Assembly (NCBI GenBank): GCA_021014325.1
Contig: CM037471.1
Coordinates: 18,434,818-18,498,817, forward strand
Source of the DNA: Plazaster borealis
Taxonomy: Eukaryota > Echinodermata > Asteroidea > Forcipulatida > Labidiasteridae
Reading direction: 5' to 3'
Length of the DNA stretch: 64,000 nt
Part shown: one piece after another, positions 52,451-62,960 of the stretch
Layout of the letters: each line of letters opens with the position of its first letter
Position numbering within the stretch: the stretch's first letter is position 1
Position numbers and translations under genes: made by a program
The notes under the pieces: generated by a model
The model's database searches: none
Told to the model about the DNA's origin: nothing
What the model saw: only the letters and a program-made list of their open reading frames with translations

Positions 52451-53640
52451 ACTGACCTTTGTCGTCACGATTGATATGGATTGGTTCAGTCATATATAAC
52501 TTTTTCAATTCAAATCTGTGTTACGAAACAGAGGCCTGCGGGAATAACAAATAATAGTCTGGTTCCTTTTTATAAAGTGAGCATTAGTATTTCTCACTGT
52601 GAAGGTAATCTTAAATTTGGACTTAAACCTCGGCTATTGGATGCATGTGAGTGCATTGACGCAGAATGTAATCATGAGCTGAATATGGACTACTAAAAGC
52701 CAGATTTCACCGGGATATTCTGTAACAGTGCACGAACAAAATGCATTCAATATTTGATTTATACAATTACTCACACATAAATCATTGTCATTTGACTTTT
52801 GTTTCACAATAAACACAAAAGAGATACAGAAACTTGTTACCCCACACTCTGAAAATCCTTTTCAAAAATCCCTTCAAAATAAAGTGAACGACTTCGTGAC
52901 ATCAAGCTTGTCTGCCGTGACCCGACCTTGCCTCCTTTAGACAACAAACGGGCAGAGAACGATTATTTTGGGAACGACGACGTGGCGAAGCGTCCAATAT
53001 TAATTATCCATATTGGACTCTTATATAAAACTTTGGAGCGCAATGGTTGTATTCTCGGAGAAAAGAGTGGCCCTTAATTTTCAAACCAGCCACGGACATT
53101 TCCCCCCGTCGTGATCCAGCATACTTTGTGTGAACTACGAAGGGTTTGACACGCACGATTATTAAGTCACACAACCTTTACTTGGTCTTCTGACATCACT
53201 CATTTGTCTATAATCAGCAGTGGAAATCACGGATTAAGACTGATTTGCAATCCAGACATCGTGCTGTACACAGGGTTAAAATGTCAAGATAGAAGAATGG
53301 GATGAGTTTGTCAGTTATGACTATACTCCCGGGGCCGCCCCCTCTCTCTAGTCTCTACTCCGGGTCTTGTGAACCTCCAATTGCCCCCTCCCCCCCCCTA
53401 AATAGCAGTCCAGTGCTTGATTTCACAAAGTTAAGATTAATCTTAAGATATGTATTAATTTTAACTGCTGATCAAACTATGATGTCATCACTACACTATG
53501 GTGACATTGACAAGTCATCATATAGAAGAATATTTAGTGCTTTGTGAAATTGAGCACAGGTTTCGACAGCAACGGTGTCTTAGAGCCAATGACTGCTCAT
53601 GTTGTTATACGTTTCGGTCTAGTGGGATTCAGTCATGATG
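52451..53640. other. Intergenic spacer, nothing recognised
   Basis: Short open frames only. A segment near 53410-53570 (TTCACAAAGTTAAGATTAATC ... AGTGCTTTGTGAAATTG) has short inverted ends and may be a small MITE. Confidence 0.4.
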
Positions 53641-53925
53641 AGTGTGCATTTTTTCACGAGGTTGTTTAACCATCTGACATAATTGAATACCAAACAAGTG
53701 CATTCTATATTGCATGTGTGCATTTTCCACGAGGTTTTTTTTTAACCATCTGACATCCAAACAAGTGCATTCTATATTGCATTGTGTGCATTTTCCACGA
53801 GGTTTTTTAACCATCTGACATAATTGAATACCAAACAAGTGCATTTGCATGTGTGCATTTTTCAAGAGTTTTCTTTTAACCATCTGACGTAATTGAATAT
53901 CAAACAAGTGCATTCTATATTGCAT
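53641..53925 (+). repeat. Four-copy tandem repeat of ~70-75 bp
   Basis: Each unit runs TGTGTGCATTTTYCACGAGG, a T-run, AACCATCTGACATAATTGAA, then CCAAACAAGTGCATTCTAT. Copies begin near 53641, 53715, 53785 and 53853, with small deletions. The minus strand stays open across the repeats for 98 codons, which is not taken as a gene. Confidence 0.9.
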
Positions 53926-54284
53926 TATTCTTTTGTATTCGTTCCTTATGAGTGATGTCTTGGTGCCGAAGTCAGATATACAATTTTACGTCAGTGTTTG
54001 CAACTTCTGGCCGAATTCTTGAAACTCCACGCCAATATTATTTGCATAAGTCAATTTAATTAATCGAATTTAATAACTGATGTCACTTAAATCACCTTTG
54101 CCACGTACAAAAGGTAAGCCCCCTACAAATTAATATTATTTATATAAGAAAGTTTTAATATTCAATTCATTTAAAAGAACCAATTTGTGGCAACCCAGCC
54201 AGGTGCACATTACAATTGGTGTGATAGGCTTATCTCATGGCCTCCTATACAAAATGGTGGTCAGTATAGTACCGAACTTCCGTG
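53926..54284. other. Intergenic spacer, nothing recognised
   Basis: AT-rich sequence, no feature. Confidence 0.4.
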
Positions 54285-54410
54285 TCCGAACTGGCGGCTA
54301 CGGCTACGGCTACGGCTGGATCGCCTTGTCGTCATGCACTGAAGTATTGCGAGCGTCCTTAGCATTACCCTTAGCAACAGCCGTAGCCGTAGCAGAGCCG
54401 CCAATTCGGA
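54285..54410. mobile_element. Palindromic element with GGCTACGGCTACGG arms
   Basis: TCCGAACTGGCGGCTACGGC at the left pairs with GCCGTAGC...GCCGCCAATTCGGA at the right. The arms contain a tandem GGCTAC hexamer. Related sequence is at about 13960-14040 and 42330-42460. Confidence 0.7.
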
Positions 54411-54699
54411 TATGGCCTTAGGCACTGTGTGAATGTGAACAAGCAAAAAACCATGAAGGCTTAGCGCGCCCCCTATTGGTGGAAATCCTTTTTTGAATGG
54501 CTTTAGATTGATGTTATTTTACGGGTTACACGAAAAACTAAAAACAAAACGCATAAAAAAACGTCAGACATAATCATTCTTAACCAACTGTTTTATTATA
54601 GAATTGGTGTATCTGTCCATCTTTGTTTCGCGAGGCGTTGCGGTGCTGGTCAATGGACAGCGATAGGGTTAGGGTTGGATTTGGGAGGAATGAGTGTAA

Positions 54700-55032
54700 C
54701 TGTAGACCAACCTGTGACATCACATGTTTACAAAAGAGCCACAGAGCCTAGACTTCGAATTCCTATGAGGCACGATTTGCACAGCCAAATGGAAGAAAAC
54801 ATCAAATCTTATTTTATGGAGATTGCACTGTTTGATTTGTTATCAACTTTTGCAATGACGAAAGGGGCTCATCTCAAAACTTGATCAACGGTTATTTTTA
54901 TGACTTTTGAATTTTGTGGAAGTTACCGTGTGACACAAATTGTGAACTTCCCCAAATGACCAGTGTAGTATCTTGCCTGCCAGGAAATACCCTGGATTTT
55001 ACTAGGTCACTCTTTTTGTAAACAAAGGTCAG
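54700..55032. repeat. Dispersed repeat, CCTGTGACATCACATGTTTA family (copy 2)
   Basis: Near-identical start to 12288 (CCTGTGACATCACATGTTTA then AAAAGAGCCACAGAGCC) and a shared end around ACTCTTTTTGTAAACAAAGGT. Confidence 0.7.
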
Positions 55033-55779
55033 ATTGTCAACAGGACTAGTATAAATCAACCCTTTCTCCCAGTCCAACTCGAACCCATCAACACTGTTAA
55101 ACTGCCACAGCGCCCTCACAAGACGCCCGGTCGTCATTTCACATCAAGGATATTATGAAGTTTCTTAAAAATGTGGCTAAATGAACTAGACAGATTTGAC
55201 AGTTATTTGGGTAAATTAACAACGTTTAACACTGAGAGCTTTTTTAAAAATGCATTTTAATCAATTAATGGATAATCGTAGAAATTGGCGAACCTTGCTG
55301 CTGCCTTTGCGCCCTTGTAGTCCCCTGCGTGGCCTTAAAATCATTCGCGTCTAAAACACTGCTTTGTTGTTCACCAAATCTCAGGTCCTTAAATTTTGAA
55401 ATTATTAAATTGAATTAAACGCATTAAAAAAAAATTTTAAAAATCATTGGCAATAGAACGGTGACCCCGGCGAAACCTTCCCATCTCTCTCCTTTTATGA
55501 CGATGATTCTTCCATAAAATTTTGAATGCAAATTTTTTATTGACAAATCTAGAGGGGTTGTAAAGTTGGAGTGAACCCACTATTCGGAAGGAAATAACAT
55601 TCGGTATCATATACATTAGCAAAGAGCCTTGTAGTTTTTTTCTAATTTTATTAGATTATAAGATTAATTGATCGAACAAAAAACAGTAACATGGTAATGG
55701 ATTCGACCGCCTCAATTTTCCGATCAGTTGTTATAGCGCCCTCAACGCAGCAATAAGTCACTCGATCTTGTCCCTGGAC
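55033..55779. other. Intergenic spacer, nothing recognised
   Basis: AT-rich, no exon or repeat boundary seen. Confidence 0.4.
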
Positions 55780-56060
55780 GACGTCCATGCAGGTATGATT
55801 TGTCTACAGCTAGCTCAATGGAGGGATAAAACATCTTTCACTATTTGTTATGGAAATTGCTGTGCGGATGTCAACTTTTAATGTAAAGAAAGGAAGCACA
55901 CCTTAAAACTTATTTAGCAGTTATGTATTATTTAAAAACAAATTACAAAACAAGTCTGGTCAACAAACTGTAAAGTTTATCATTATTTACAAGTGTTGTA
56001 TCTTGCATGCAGGAAATGCCTTGGAATTTACAGTGTTACTCTTTTTGTAAACAAAGGTGT
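55780..56060. repeat. Dispersed repeat, same family as 12288-12600 (diverged)
   Basis: TCCATGCAGGTATGATTTGT, CAGGAAATGCCTTGGAAT and the ACTCTTTTTGTAAACAAAGGT end identify it. Confidence 0.55.
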
Positions 56061-56363
56061 TCATCTCAGGTGTAACTTGAATTTGGAGTTCAGTTTCTCT
56101 TATTTCAATATCAAATAAATTAATGCGATGATTTATAGACAAACAAGTCAACAACAGTCACACACACAACAATTTTATTTTAGGCCTACACATTTTCCCC
56201 TGGATTCTTGGAAATACTTCTAATTACTTCATTTGAGGGTATGTAAAAAAAAGTTCAAAAATAATAGGGCAAAAGTCCGAAGGTATTAAAATTTATTGTA
56301 AAGACTTGGAACAAGTTTATTGGTACGTCATTTTTACTGGTTAGTAGTTTCTTATATTTTGAT

Positions 56364-56422
56364 CACGTGACGAGGCGTGAACCTAGCCTACGTCACTTAT
56401 TAAATGTATTCAAGATGGCGGC
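56364..56422 (+). promoter_or_regulatory. DIP2 promoter elements
   Basis: An E-box CACGTG (56364-56369), a CRE-like TACGTCAC (56389-56396) and a YY1-type CAAGATGGCGGC (56411-56422) cluster within 60 bp, 125-185 bp before the DIP2 start codon. No TATA box is seen. This make-up is typical of broadly expressed genes. YY1 sites of this type usually lie at or just after the start of transcription. Confidence 0.6.
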
Positions 56423-56441
56423 GCCTACGTTATTGCGATGA
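56415..56441 (+). other. Short upstream ORF in the DIP2 leader
   Basis: ATG within the YY1-type site opens an eight-codon frame (MAAPTLLR, then TGA). Three more tiny frames begin at 56438, 56475 and near 56505. Whether they are transcribed depends on the start site. Confidence 0.4.
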
Positions 56442-56546
56442 TGCAGTGAAAAGATTGCGGTCCCGTCAAGTACAATGTATTTTTAACCGGTGCTCCGTTG
56501 TTTTCATGTGTAGTCTTTACCGAGAATAACCGTGTTTAAACGAAGG

Positions 56547-56616
56547 ATGGACCCGTCAAAGCTACCGGCCCATATTCGGGTGAAGTTGTCTGAACTAGAA
56601 GCAGAGCTTCAAGAAG
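56547..56616 (+). CDS. DIP2: DIP2 homologue, first coding exon (partial gene)
   Basis: The ATG (A at -3, G at +4) starts MDPSKLPAHIRVKLSELEAE then LQE, ending in phase 1 with a G before the donor GTAAAT. This aligns with the start of the DMAP1-binding domain of animal DIP2 proteins, where the pattern is LP.EVR..LAELE.EL.EGDITQKGYEKKR. The exon ends exactly before the conserved Gly-Asp pair, as expected. DIP2 proteins are large cytosolic proteins with two adenylate-forming (acyl-CoA-synthetase-like) domains, linked to lipid metabolism and neuronal morphology. Only 23 residues are in the window; no further exon was found before 64000, so the first intron exceeds 7.3 kb. Identification rests on this short but distinctive segment together with its promoter context. 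Confidence 0.8.
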
Positions 56617-58405
56617 GTAAATTTTTAAACACAAACACTCACTCAACCTCAACTCAACAGTTACCTGACTCCTGAGAAATGAACCTTTCCTTTACTTACA
56701 AATACAATGTGATGAACAATGCACGGCAGCCATAATGGCCCATGGACAACAACACAGGCATTGTTCAGGAGGTCGTTTCCAGCATATCTTAATGATTACT
56801 CACCGGCCTATAAAGAGTTTTACAGTAAATATGAGCAGAAAAACTTGTGAAAAAACAGGTCGTTACCGATTTAAACAGACGGCCGGCGTGATTAATATTT
56901 GACCCCAAACTTTACACAATTGTTTAATGTTTATTAAATATGGGAAATGTAAGAATGTACATTATATTGTAAACAAGAGTAGTGCAGTGTGTATACACTG
57001 GTCATGAACATGTACATCTAGGGATGTGGATATTTGTTGGTATTGCTGAAGTGTCTTAAGAATGGTATTTTTGTTCACCCTTTTCAACAATTTCTGCCAC
57101 TTTTTCGATGAGTAGGCCTATGACCAAACACATTAAATCTTCTCTATGTATGGGCTGGGTGAATAACATACTACTATTTTTCAACGAGTGGAAAAGTGGC
57201 GGTCAGATTTGACACTTTTCCTGTTTCTTCCTTGTTGTTATTTTCAATTGTGTTTAGATTTATTTGGCTGAGCATGGGAACCACTACACTGAGTGAATTA
57301 GATACATTCAAACTTTCAAATGAGAAAGTTAAAACTTAAAGTTTGTGCAAGTTAGATTTTACCAAAATTTCCTTCAGAAAAATAGTACCATCTGTGTATT
57401 GAAACAATAGACCTTTTCACGGTAATATGTGCTATGTTAAATATGGTTTAATCTGCCCTGTGTACTGTGGTGCATTGTTTTTGTTTTTTAACTCTGCAAC
57501 ATGATAGTCGCACTTAAAGCACAGCGAGAAGCACGAGGAAAGTTACAAATCATGTAAATACTGTTCGAAATGAACAACACACCAAGGTTCATGGGGCAGA
57601 TTCAACATGGTGCATATTTAATACCGTAAAAGGGTCGTTTCATCTAATGAAATTTAAGTAGAGACATCTAGGCTATACCATATATTTAAAGGTCATTTTT
57701 AAACATGATAAGAAATTCTTGGGGTTGGCTTACCATGTATTATTTTGAAAATAAATTGGAAGAAAAACCAAAGATAGACTTATGAAGAAAAACCAAAGAC
57801 AGACTTAATGACTCCTCAAACTCCACTCATCTTTCTTTAGTCACAAGACAAAAGACCCATAAATATTCTTAAGAAGACATTGCCCATTGAACCTTGTTAC
57901 TCCTAGACTGGTTGTAACCATAGAGCATAGAGAAAGGACTCTGGTCCTTTCTCTATGCATAGAGAAAGCTGTAACACACACCTCTGTCCAAACTTGAAGT
58001 AGTTTCTGAACTTGGCAATGAGTTCAACTCTGTAAAATTTTTTATTGCATACAGGAACAAAGTATCAGGCCTGCACTAATGTTAGTATCAAAATCATGTA
58101 CAGTGCTTTACTACTACACACAATCTCCTCAACCTAAACAGCACTCCTAGAACTACGTGTATGAGCTTTGTTCTGCTATCGTCTCCACAAACCTTATGGG
58201 TGATTATGTAGTAAATCCTATTTGAACTTTTTGCCTGTCACAAATACGCACCACCTATAGTTCTTTTTTGAAACAGGATCTTGCCAGAATTAGGCTTGAT
58301 GTGTTCTTTGTATTCCTAGTGACTTTGTGATTGTTCCAGAAAATTAACTGTGCAATAAAAAAAAATGCAAAAATCAGTGAGTTCTCACCGTCAATTAAAA
58401 GTCCT
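56617..58405. other. DIP2 first intron, part
   Basis: AT-rich; a perfect 15-bp stem hairpin is at 57925-57958. No exon 2 was found. Confidence 0.6.
57925..57958. repeat. Perfect short hairpin
   Basis: GCATAGAGAAAGGAC, loop TCTG, then the exact reverse complement. A further partial copy (ATGCATAGAGAAAG) follows at once. Confidence 0.85.
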
Positions 58406-58777
58406 TAAAGGCACTGAACACGTTTGGAAATTTTCAAAGACCAGTGTTCTCACTTGGTGTATCCCAACATATGCATAAAATAACAAGCCTGTGAAAATTT
58501 GGGCTCAATTGGTCATCGAGGTTGCAAGAAAATGATGAAAGAAAAAAACACCCTTGTTGTACAAATTTGTATGCTTTCAGATAGGAATAAAAACTTCTTG
58601 CAAGAAGTTTTATTATTTTGGTGAGAAATTTCCTCTTTCTCAAAAACTACGTTACTTCAGAGGGAGTCGTTTCTTACAATGTTTTATACTATCATCAGCT
58701 CTCCGCTGCTTGTTACCAAGTAAGTTTTTATGCTAATATTTGTTTTGAGTCATTACCAAACGTGTACGATACCTTTA
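58406..58777. mobile_element. MITE with TAAAGGCACTG ends, in the DIP2 intron
   Basis: Left TAAAGGCACTGAACACGTTT (identical to 38381) and right AAACGTGTACGATACCTTTA. The inside closely matches 38381-38710. Confidence 0.88.
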
Positions 58778-59162
58778 AATCGGCATCACCTTTCGAAAAC
58801 AAATATGGCTGCTTCGGGGTAAAAAGTTTTTAATATGATTTACTGCTTAACTATGAGGTTCGTGGAGAACAAACCTCATAGTTCTAGGTGTACTCAAACA
58901 GAATTCAAACATGCAGGCAGTCGTGGCTTGGTGTGCATACTAAGTTTTTAACTGAGCCCCCTTAAAGATTTGTTTCATGTTAATTGTTAGCTTGCTTGCT
59001 TTTGAACGGGTCTACTTATGTATTACTACTGCTACATGTACACAAAATCCGGACACTCAATAAAAAGATAAAACGCATGCCCGAACCAACTTTGAAAAAT
59101 TATTATCCAATACACCCTACTCTTCCATGATAAGTGTTCTGTGCTCTTTTATGTACACTACC

Positions 59163-59340
59163 AGTCCTAGTACACGAGAACTACAGCTCAATGCACCATC
59201 CGATGGAAGCAATTATGGGAAGTATCTTGGCCAAAAACACAAGTGCCACGACAGGGACTCGAACCCTCGCTCTGCTGATCAGAAATCACCAGCAGAGCTG
59301 GAGTCCTTTGTTCTTAACCGCTCGGCCACAACACGCCACA
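59163..59340 (-). mobile_element. tRNA-derived SINE (minus strand), in the DIP2 intron
   Basis: Minus strand: GGCGTGTTGTGGCCGAGCGG head, CTGATCAGCAGAGCGAGGGT, GGGTTCGAGTCCC box B, and a diverged body. Confidence 0.8.
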
Positions 59341-60299
59341 ACTAAAAGTATAGAAAACTGGATAGTTCTTTTAATAATGAAACTGAGAGTAACAAACAGA
59401 AACTGCTGAGATTCATAACGCAAACCATGTAAAGTGTTTCCCCCACCGATTCAATCATTCAGATATTCAGCCAGTATCAATGCCTCGCTTCACCGTCTCA
59501 CCTCACAGAAGTTTTTTTTACAAACCAGTGTTTCACCTGGCTGGTGAACTGAGTGAAGTGGTAAACATTTTTTTGAATTGATGATTGAAGCAATAGTTTA
59601 CGTAATGCGCAATTATTTCATCTTACACTAACAAATTGATACTAAAAAGTCAAGGAAACAGCTCTTAAATCACACAAAATGAACTTTTGGGGATTAATAT
59701 TGCCTTTATTGCAAATATTCACAGCGAGGTGAACACATTGGCATGAAACATGAGTGAGGAGGTCACTGGAAGTAGCGTGGTGGGACGCCTCAAAGAATGG
59801 AAACGGCAAACACTGATAATAACAGTAGAAAGAATGGGGTTTTCTTCTAGCATTCTTACTGAATAGTAAGAAACCCCTGTTACATTTAAGAGGTTTTTCT
59901 TATGAATGAGATTTTGGCTGAAACCTCTGTGAACTCAAATTGTTGGTTTATTGAATGAACCAAATGTTTTTGTTTCCCAAAATTTGTCTTGCTGCAGTTC
60001 ATACCAATTGTTCCCTCTACACCCTCCCCCAGTTCATCACTAAATCAGTCAAAACAAAGAATGTTCCATGCTGTGTATGTACATCTATGACACATGAAGA
60101 TTTCCCTTTGTCCTCAAAACATCAATACCAATGATACAATACACTAAGCTGAACAACCTGATAGGTCTTCAAGCAATCTTCAGTATGTATCCATGACAAG
60201 TGTTCTGACTGTTGCCCTACATTGTAAGCCAAAAGCTGTTAGTCATCCAACACTTTTATTTGCTCAAGGTGTACTGGGTTGGTAATCTTGAAGCAGCAT

Positions 60300-62700
60300 T
60301 TTCTACATGTACAATTTGGGTGATTAGATTGTACTACACGTATTTGGTAAACAAGAGAAATGTGGAATTGAATTAAATCTATTTCACTTCACACAATCTC
60401 AGGTTAAATTGCAAATCCTAACTTTTGTAAGAATAGACACTGTGAACTATAAACTGTGTACACAAGTACTCTCCAACAGCATGTATACGGTACGCATTAG
60501 ATGTACATTTAGTTAACAATGTGTTGTACAAACCAAACACAGTAGACCAGCACATGTACAGCATTTGCACATTATAATATTACCATTGTTTTCAGAGAAA
60601 CCAGTCAACCATCTCTTTTCACATTTAATGCACTCAAGTACAGTCAAGTATTTATACATGCGTGTACACAATGTACATGTAGCAAAAGAGTCAGGCCATC
60701 ATGAGTTTCTAGGGGGAAATGTACATGTATAAAAGTTAAAACTCTTTGACATTACCACGGTGTGTTTTCCAGGTTTTATCTTTTTAAATTAAGGTACAAG
60801 ATACTCCTCCTGTCAGGCATGTACACAGTATATAACACTTACGTGTACAGTATACGTACATGTACTACACAGTGTAGTACTGTAAATGGGTGAAATGTCC
60901 ATTATGTACAAAATACAGTGTTTATTTGAATACTGTAGGACAGGAGGGGTCTTCTGGTTTTACACACACAAACAGAATAACCCCACACATTTGTGAGGTA
61001 TTCTGTTTGTGTATCTGTGTAGTTTTACCATGGAGGCAGCCATTTCTACCTCCATGGTTTTGTATCATAGAATCATGGTAAAATAAACATGGTGTAACCA
61101 CTTATTATTTTTTCCTCCCATCATTTCAGAGTAGGCCTAACTACATGTACATGTAGTGGTACTCTGGAAGGAGTGTTACTTAGTACCGCCGATTTTTTGT
61201 ATAATTCAATATTCTTATATAGCAGTTTTATACTGGCTATACAGGGACATGTTAGTGGTGACATCTACAGGCCATTGTTTCCATGTGCCTCCACCCAGAA
61301 GCATGTTTCATGGGTGGAAACTAGCCTACATGTGTAGATAAATGTTTATTATTATCATAAAATGTACATTGAACATGAGTGCATGGAAACTGTGCAAGGC
61401 ACAGTCAATTCCATGTACCAGTGGTCCTCGCTCTACATGTTTATGCTATAAATGTATCTTTTATTGTACACATCGTGTACATGTACACCTTCATGAGTGA
61501 CACATCCATTCAAAAACTGCTTTTTTCATGTACACCTCAGATTACGAATCACTGCATCCTTGCTGCATCCGGATACCTTGCAGCCATGCACACTCTTGTA
61601 CACTAGGCCTACTCACTGTACTTTTAGGGTTCCTTTTATGCACTTTTTGTGTACCTCAAGAATGACTTTGGAAAAAGTTGTGTGACACCCCAGTTTACAC
61701 TGTATGTGCATTCGATGATTACAAGCAGCTGGAATGATTTTGTCCAGCAATTTCGCATAGCAAAATATTTAGACTCACGGTTGTTTTGCGCACACTGAAG
61801 GCTAATATTGAGTACCAACTGAGACATTTTGTGTAGCATTTTGCTGAGCTGTACAGTGGAAATTGTTCACTGATAAGCATGTTGTGTGTTTTTATGGATC
61901 TCATGATTTACACACAGCACATCATTTTGTACATTATGTAGAAACACATTTTCAATGCATCTTTACTTTAGAACCATGCACTGCCTTTTCGCATCAGAAG
62001 AAAAACGGAAACGAAAATCATTACAATTGAGCCGGTGACCTATTCATTGTATTGATTACGGCACTTGGGCATGTTCAAGCATGGAATCATATTTACACAA
62101 CATTCAAGTTGTTTGACCATGAATTTATAGGCGTAAGTATTTGTTTAGTACATGTAATGCTGTCTGTGTGTGATGTATGTGACTTTGAACAATGTAGATC
62201 AACAAACGAGTATTATAATTACGATCTGCAGTAAACAATTAGGATAAATGAAAGTGTACATACAGGATGTAGTGTGTAATTGCTGGCATAAATGGCATGA
62301 TTAATAATAGCCTACAATTTGGGGATACGTACATGTAGATCTATTGTAACATAACAAACTTGTTTTTAATTGCATGTACATGTATCTGCAGTGAACAATT
62401 AGGATAAAAGTGATAATTGTTGGCATAATTGCCATAATGTGGTGTACCACACAAATGTAGCTGGTAGAAGTTTACCAGAGTTGCCACGTTTGCCAAAACT
62501 CTTATCATCATCCTCTCATCTGTGCACATGTTGCAGGCCTGTTCGGAGGCCATGGTGGTCATGGCTACATTGTAAATGTTGTCTTGTCCCAATTTCATAA
62601 AGCACTAGATGTCGGTTAGCTATTTTTCTGTAAAGTAGAAATTATCAGGGAGCCAGTCGCAAACAATGTACATTACATGGTACATGTGTTTTGGCTGGTA
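60300..62700. repeat. Dispersed ACATGTAC/TGTACA-rich stretch in the DIP2 intron
   Basis: The palindromic words ACATGT and TGTACA, often joined as TGTACATGTA, occur at least a dozen times here (for example near 60306, 60674, 60720, 60858, 61144, 61477, 62331, 62373, 62677). They are far rarer elsewhere in the window. Confidence 0.6.
60959..61060. repeat. Two adjacent hairpins
   Basis: TACACACACAAACAGAATA pairs with TATTCTGTTTGTGTA across about 20 bases. It is followed by ACCATGGAGG...CCTCCATGGT. Confidence 0.65.
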
Positions 62701-62960
62701 ACCTGTTTCTGATAGGCAATTAACAAATTTTCTGTGCTAGGCAATTAACAGCCTTGTTAAATTTGGCCTAGGATGCAGTTTCTTCATAGAGCTGCTTCTG
62801 CATAAAATATTGCTTGGAAAATTCCTGCTTAAGAGTAGGGGACCAGTTGCAATCATGTTCAGGACATGGAATTTTGACCAGTAACCCTTTTCTGGTAAGC
62901 AAAATTGCTTTGTGTTTTAAAAGCTAACTTTTTAGCTCTTGAAATTTTTCCAATAGACAA
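62587..62960. mobile_element. Two decayed MITEs of the GGGCCCAATTTCATAGAGCT family
   Basis: Start CCCAATTTCATAAAGCAC, with GGCTGGTAACCTGTTTCTGA and, in the second part, TTTCTTCATAGAGCTGCTTC. Both copies are degraded. Confidence 0.55.

Noticed and set aside
53629..53925. Minus-strand open frame of 98 codons with repeated HLFGIQLCQMVK
   Set aside because: It is the translation of the four-copy tandem repeat, without homology.
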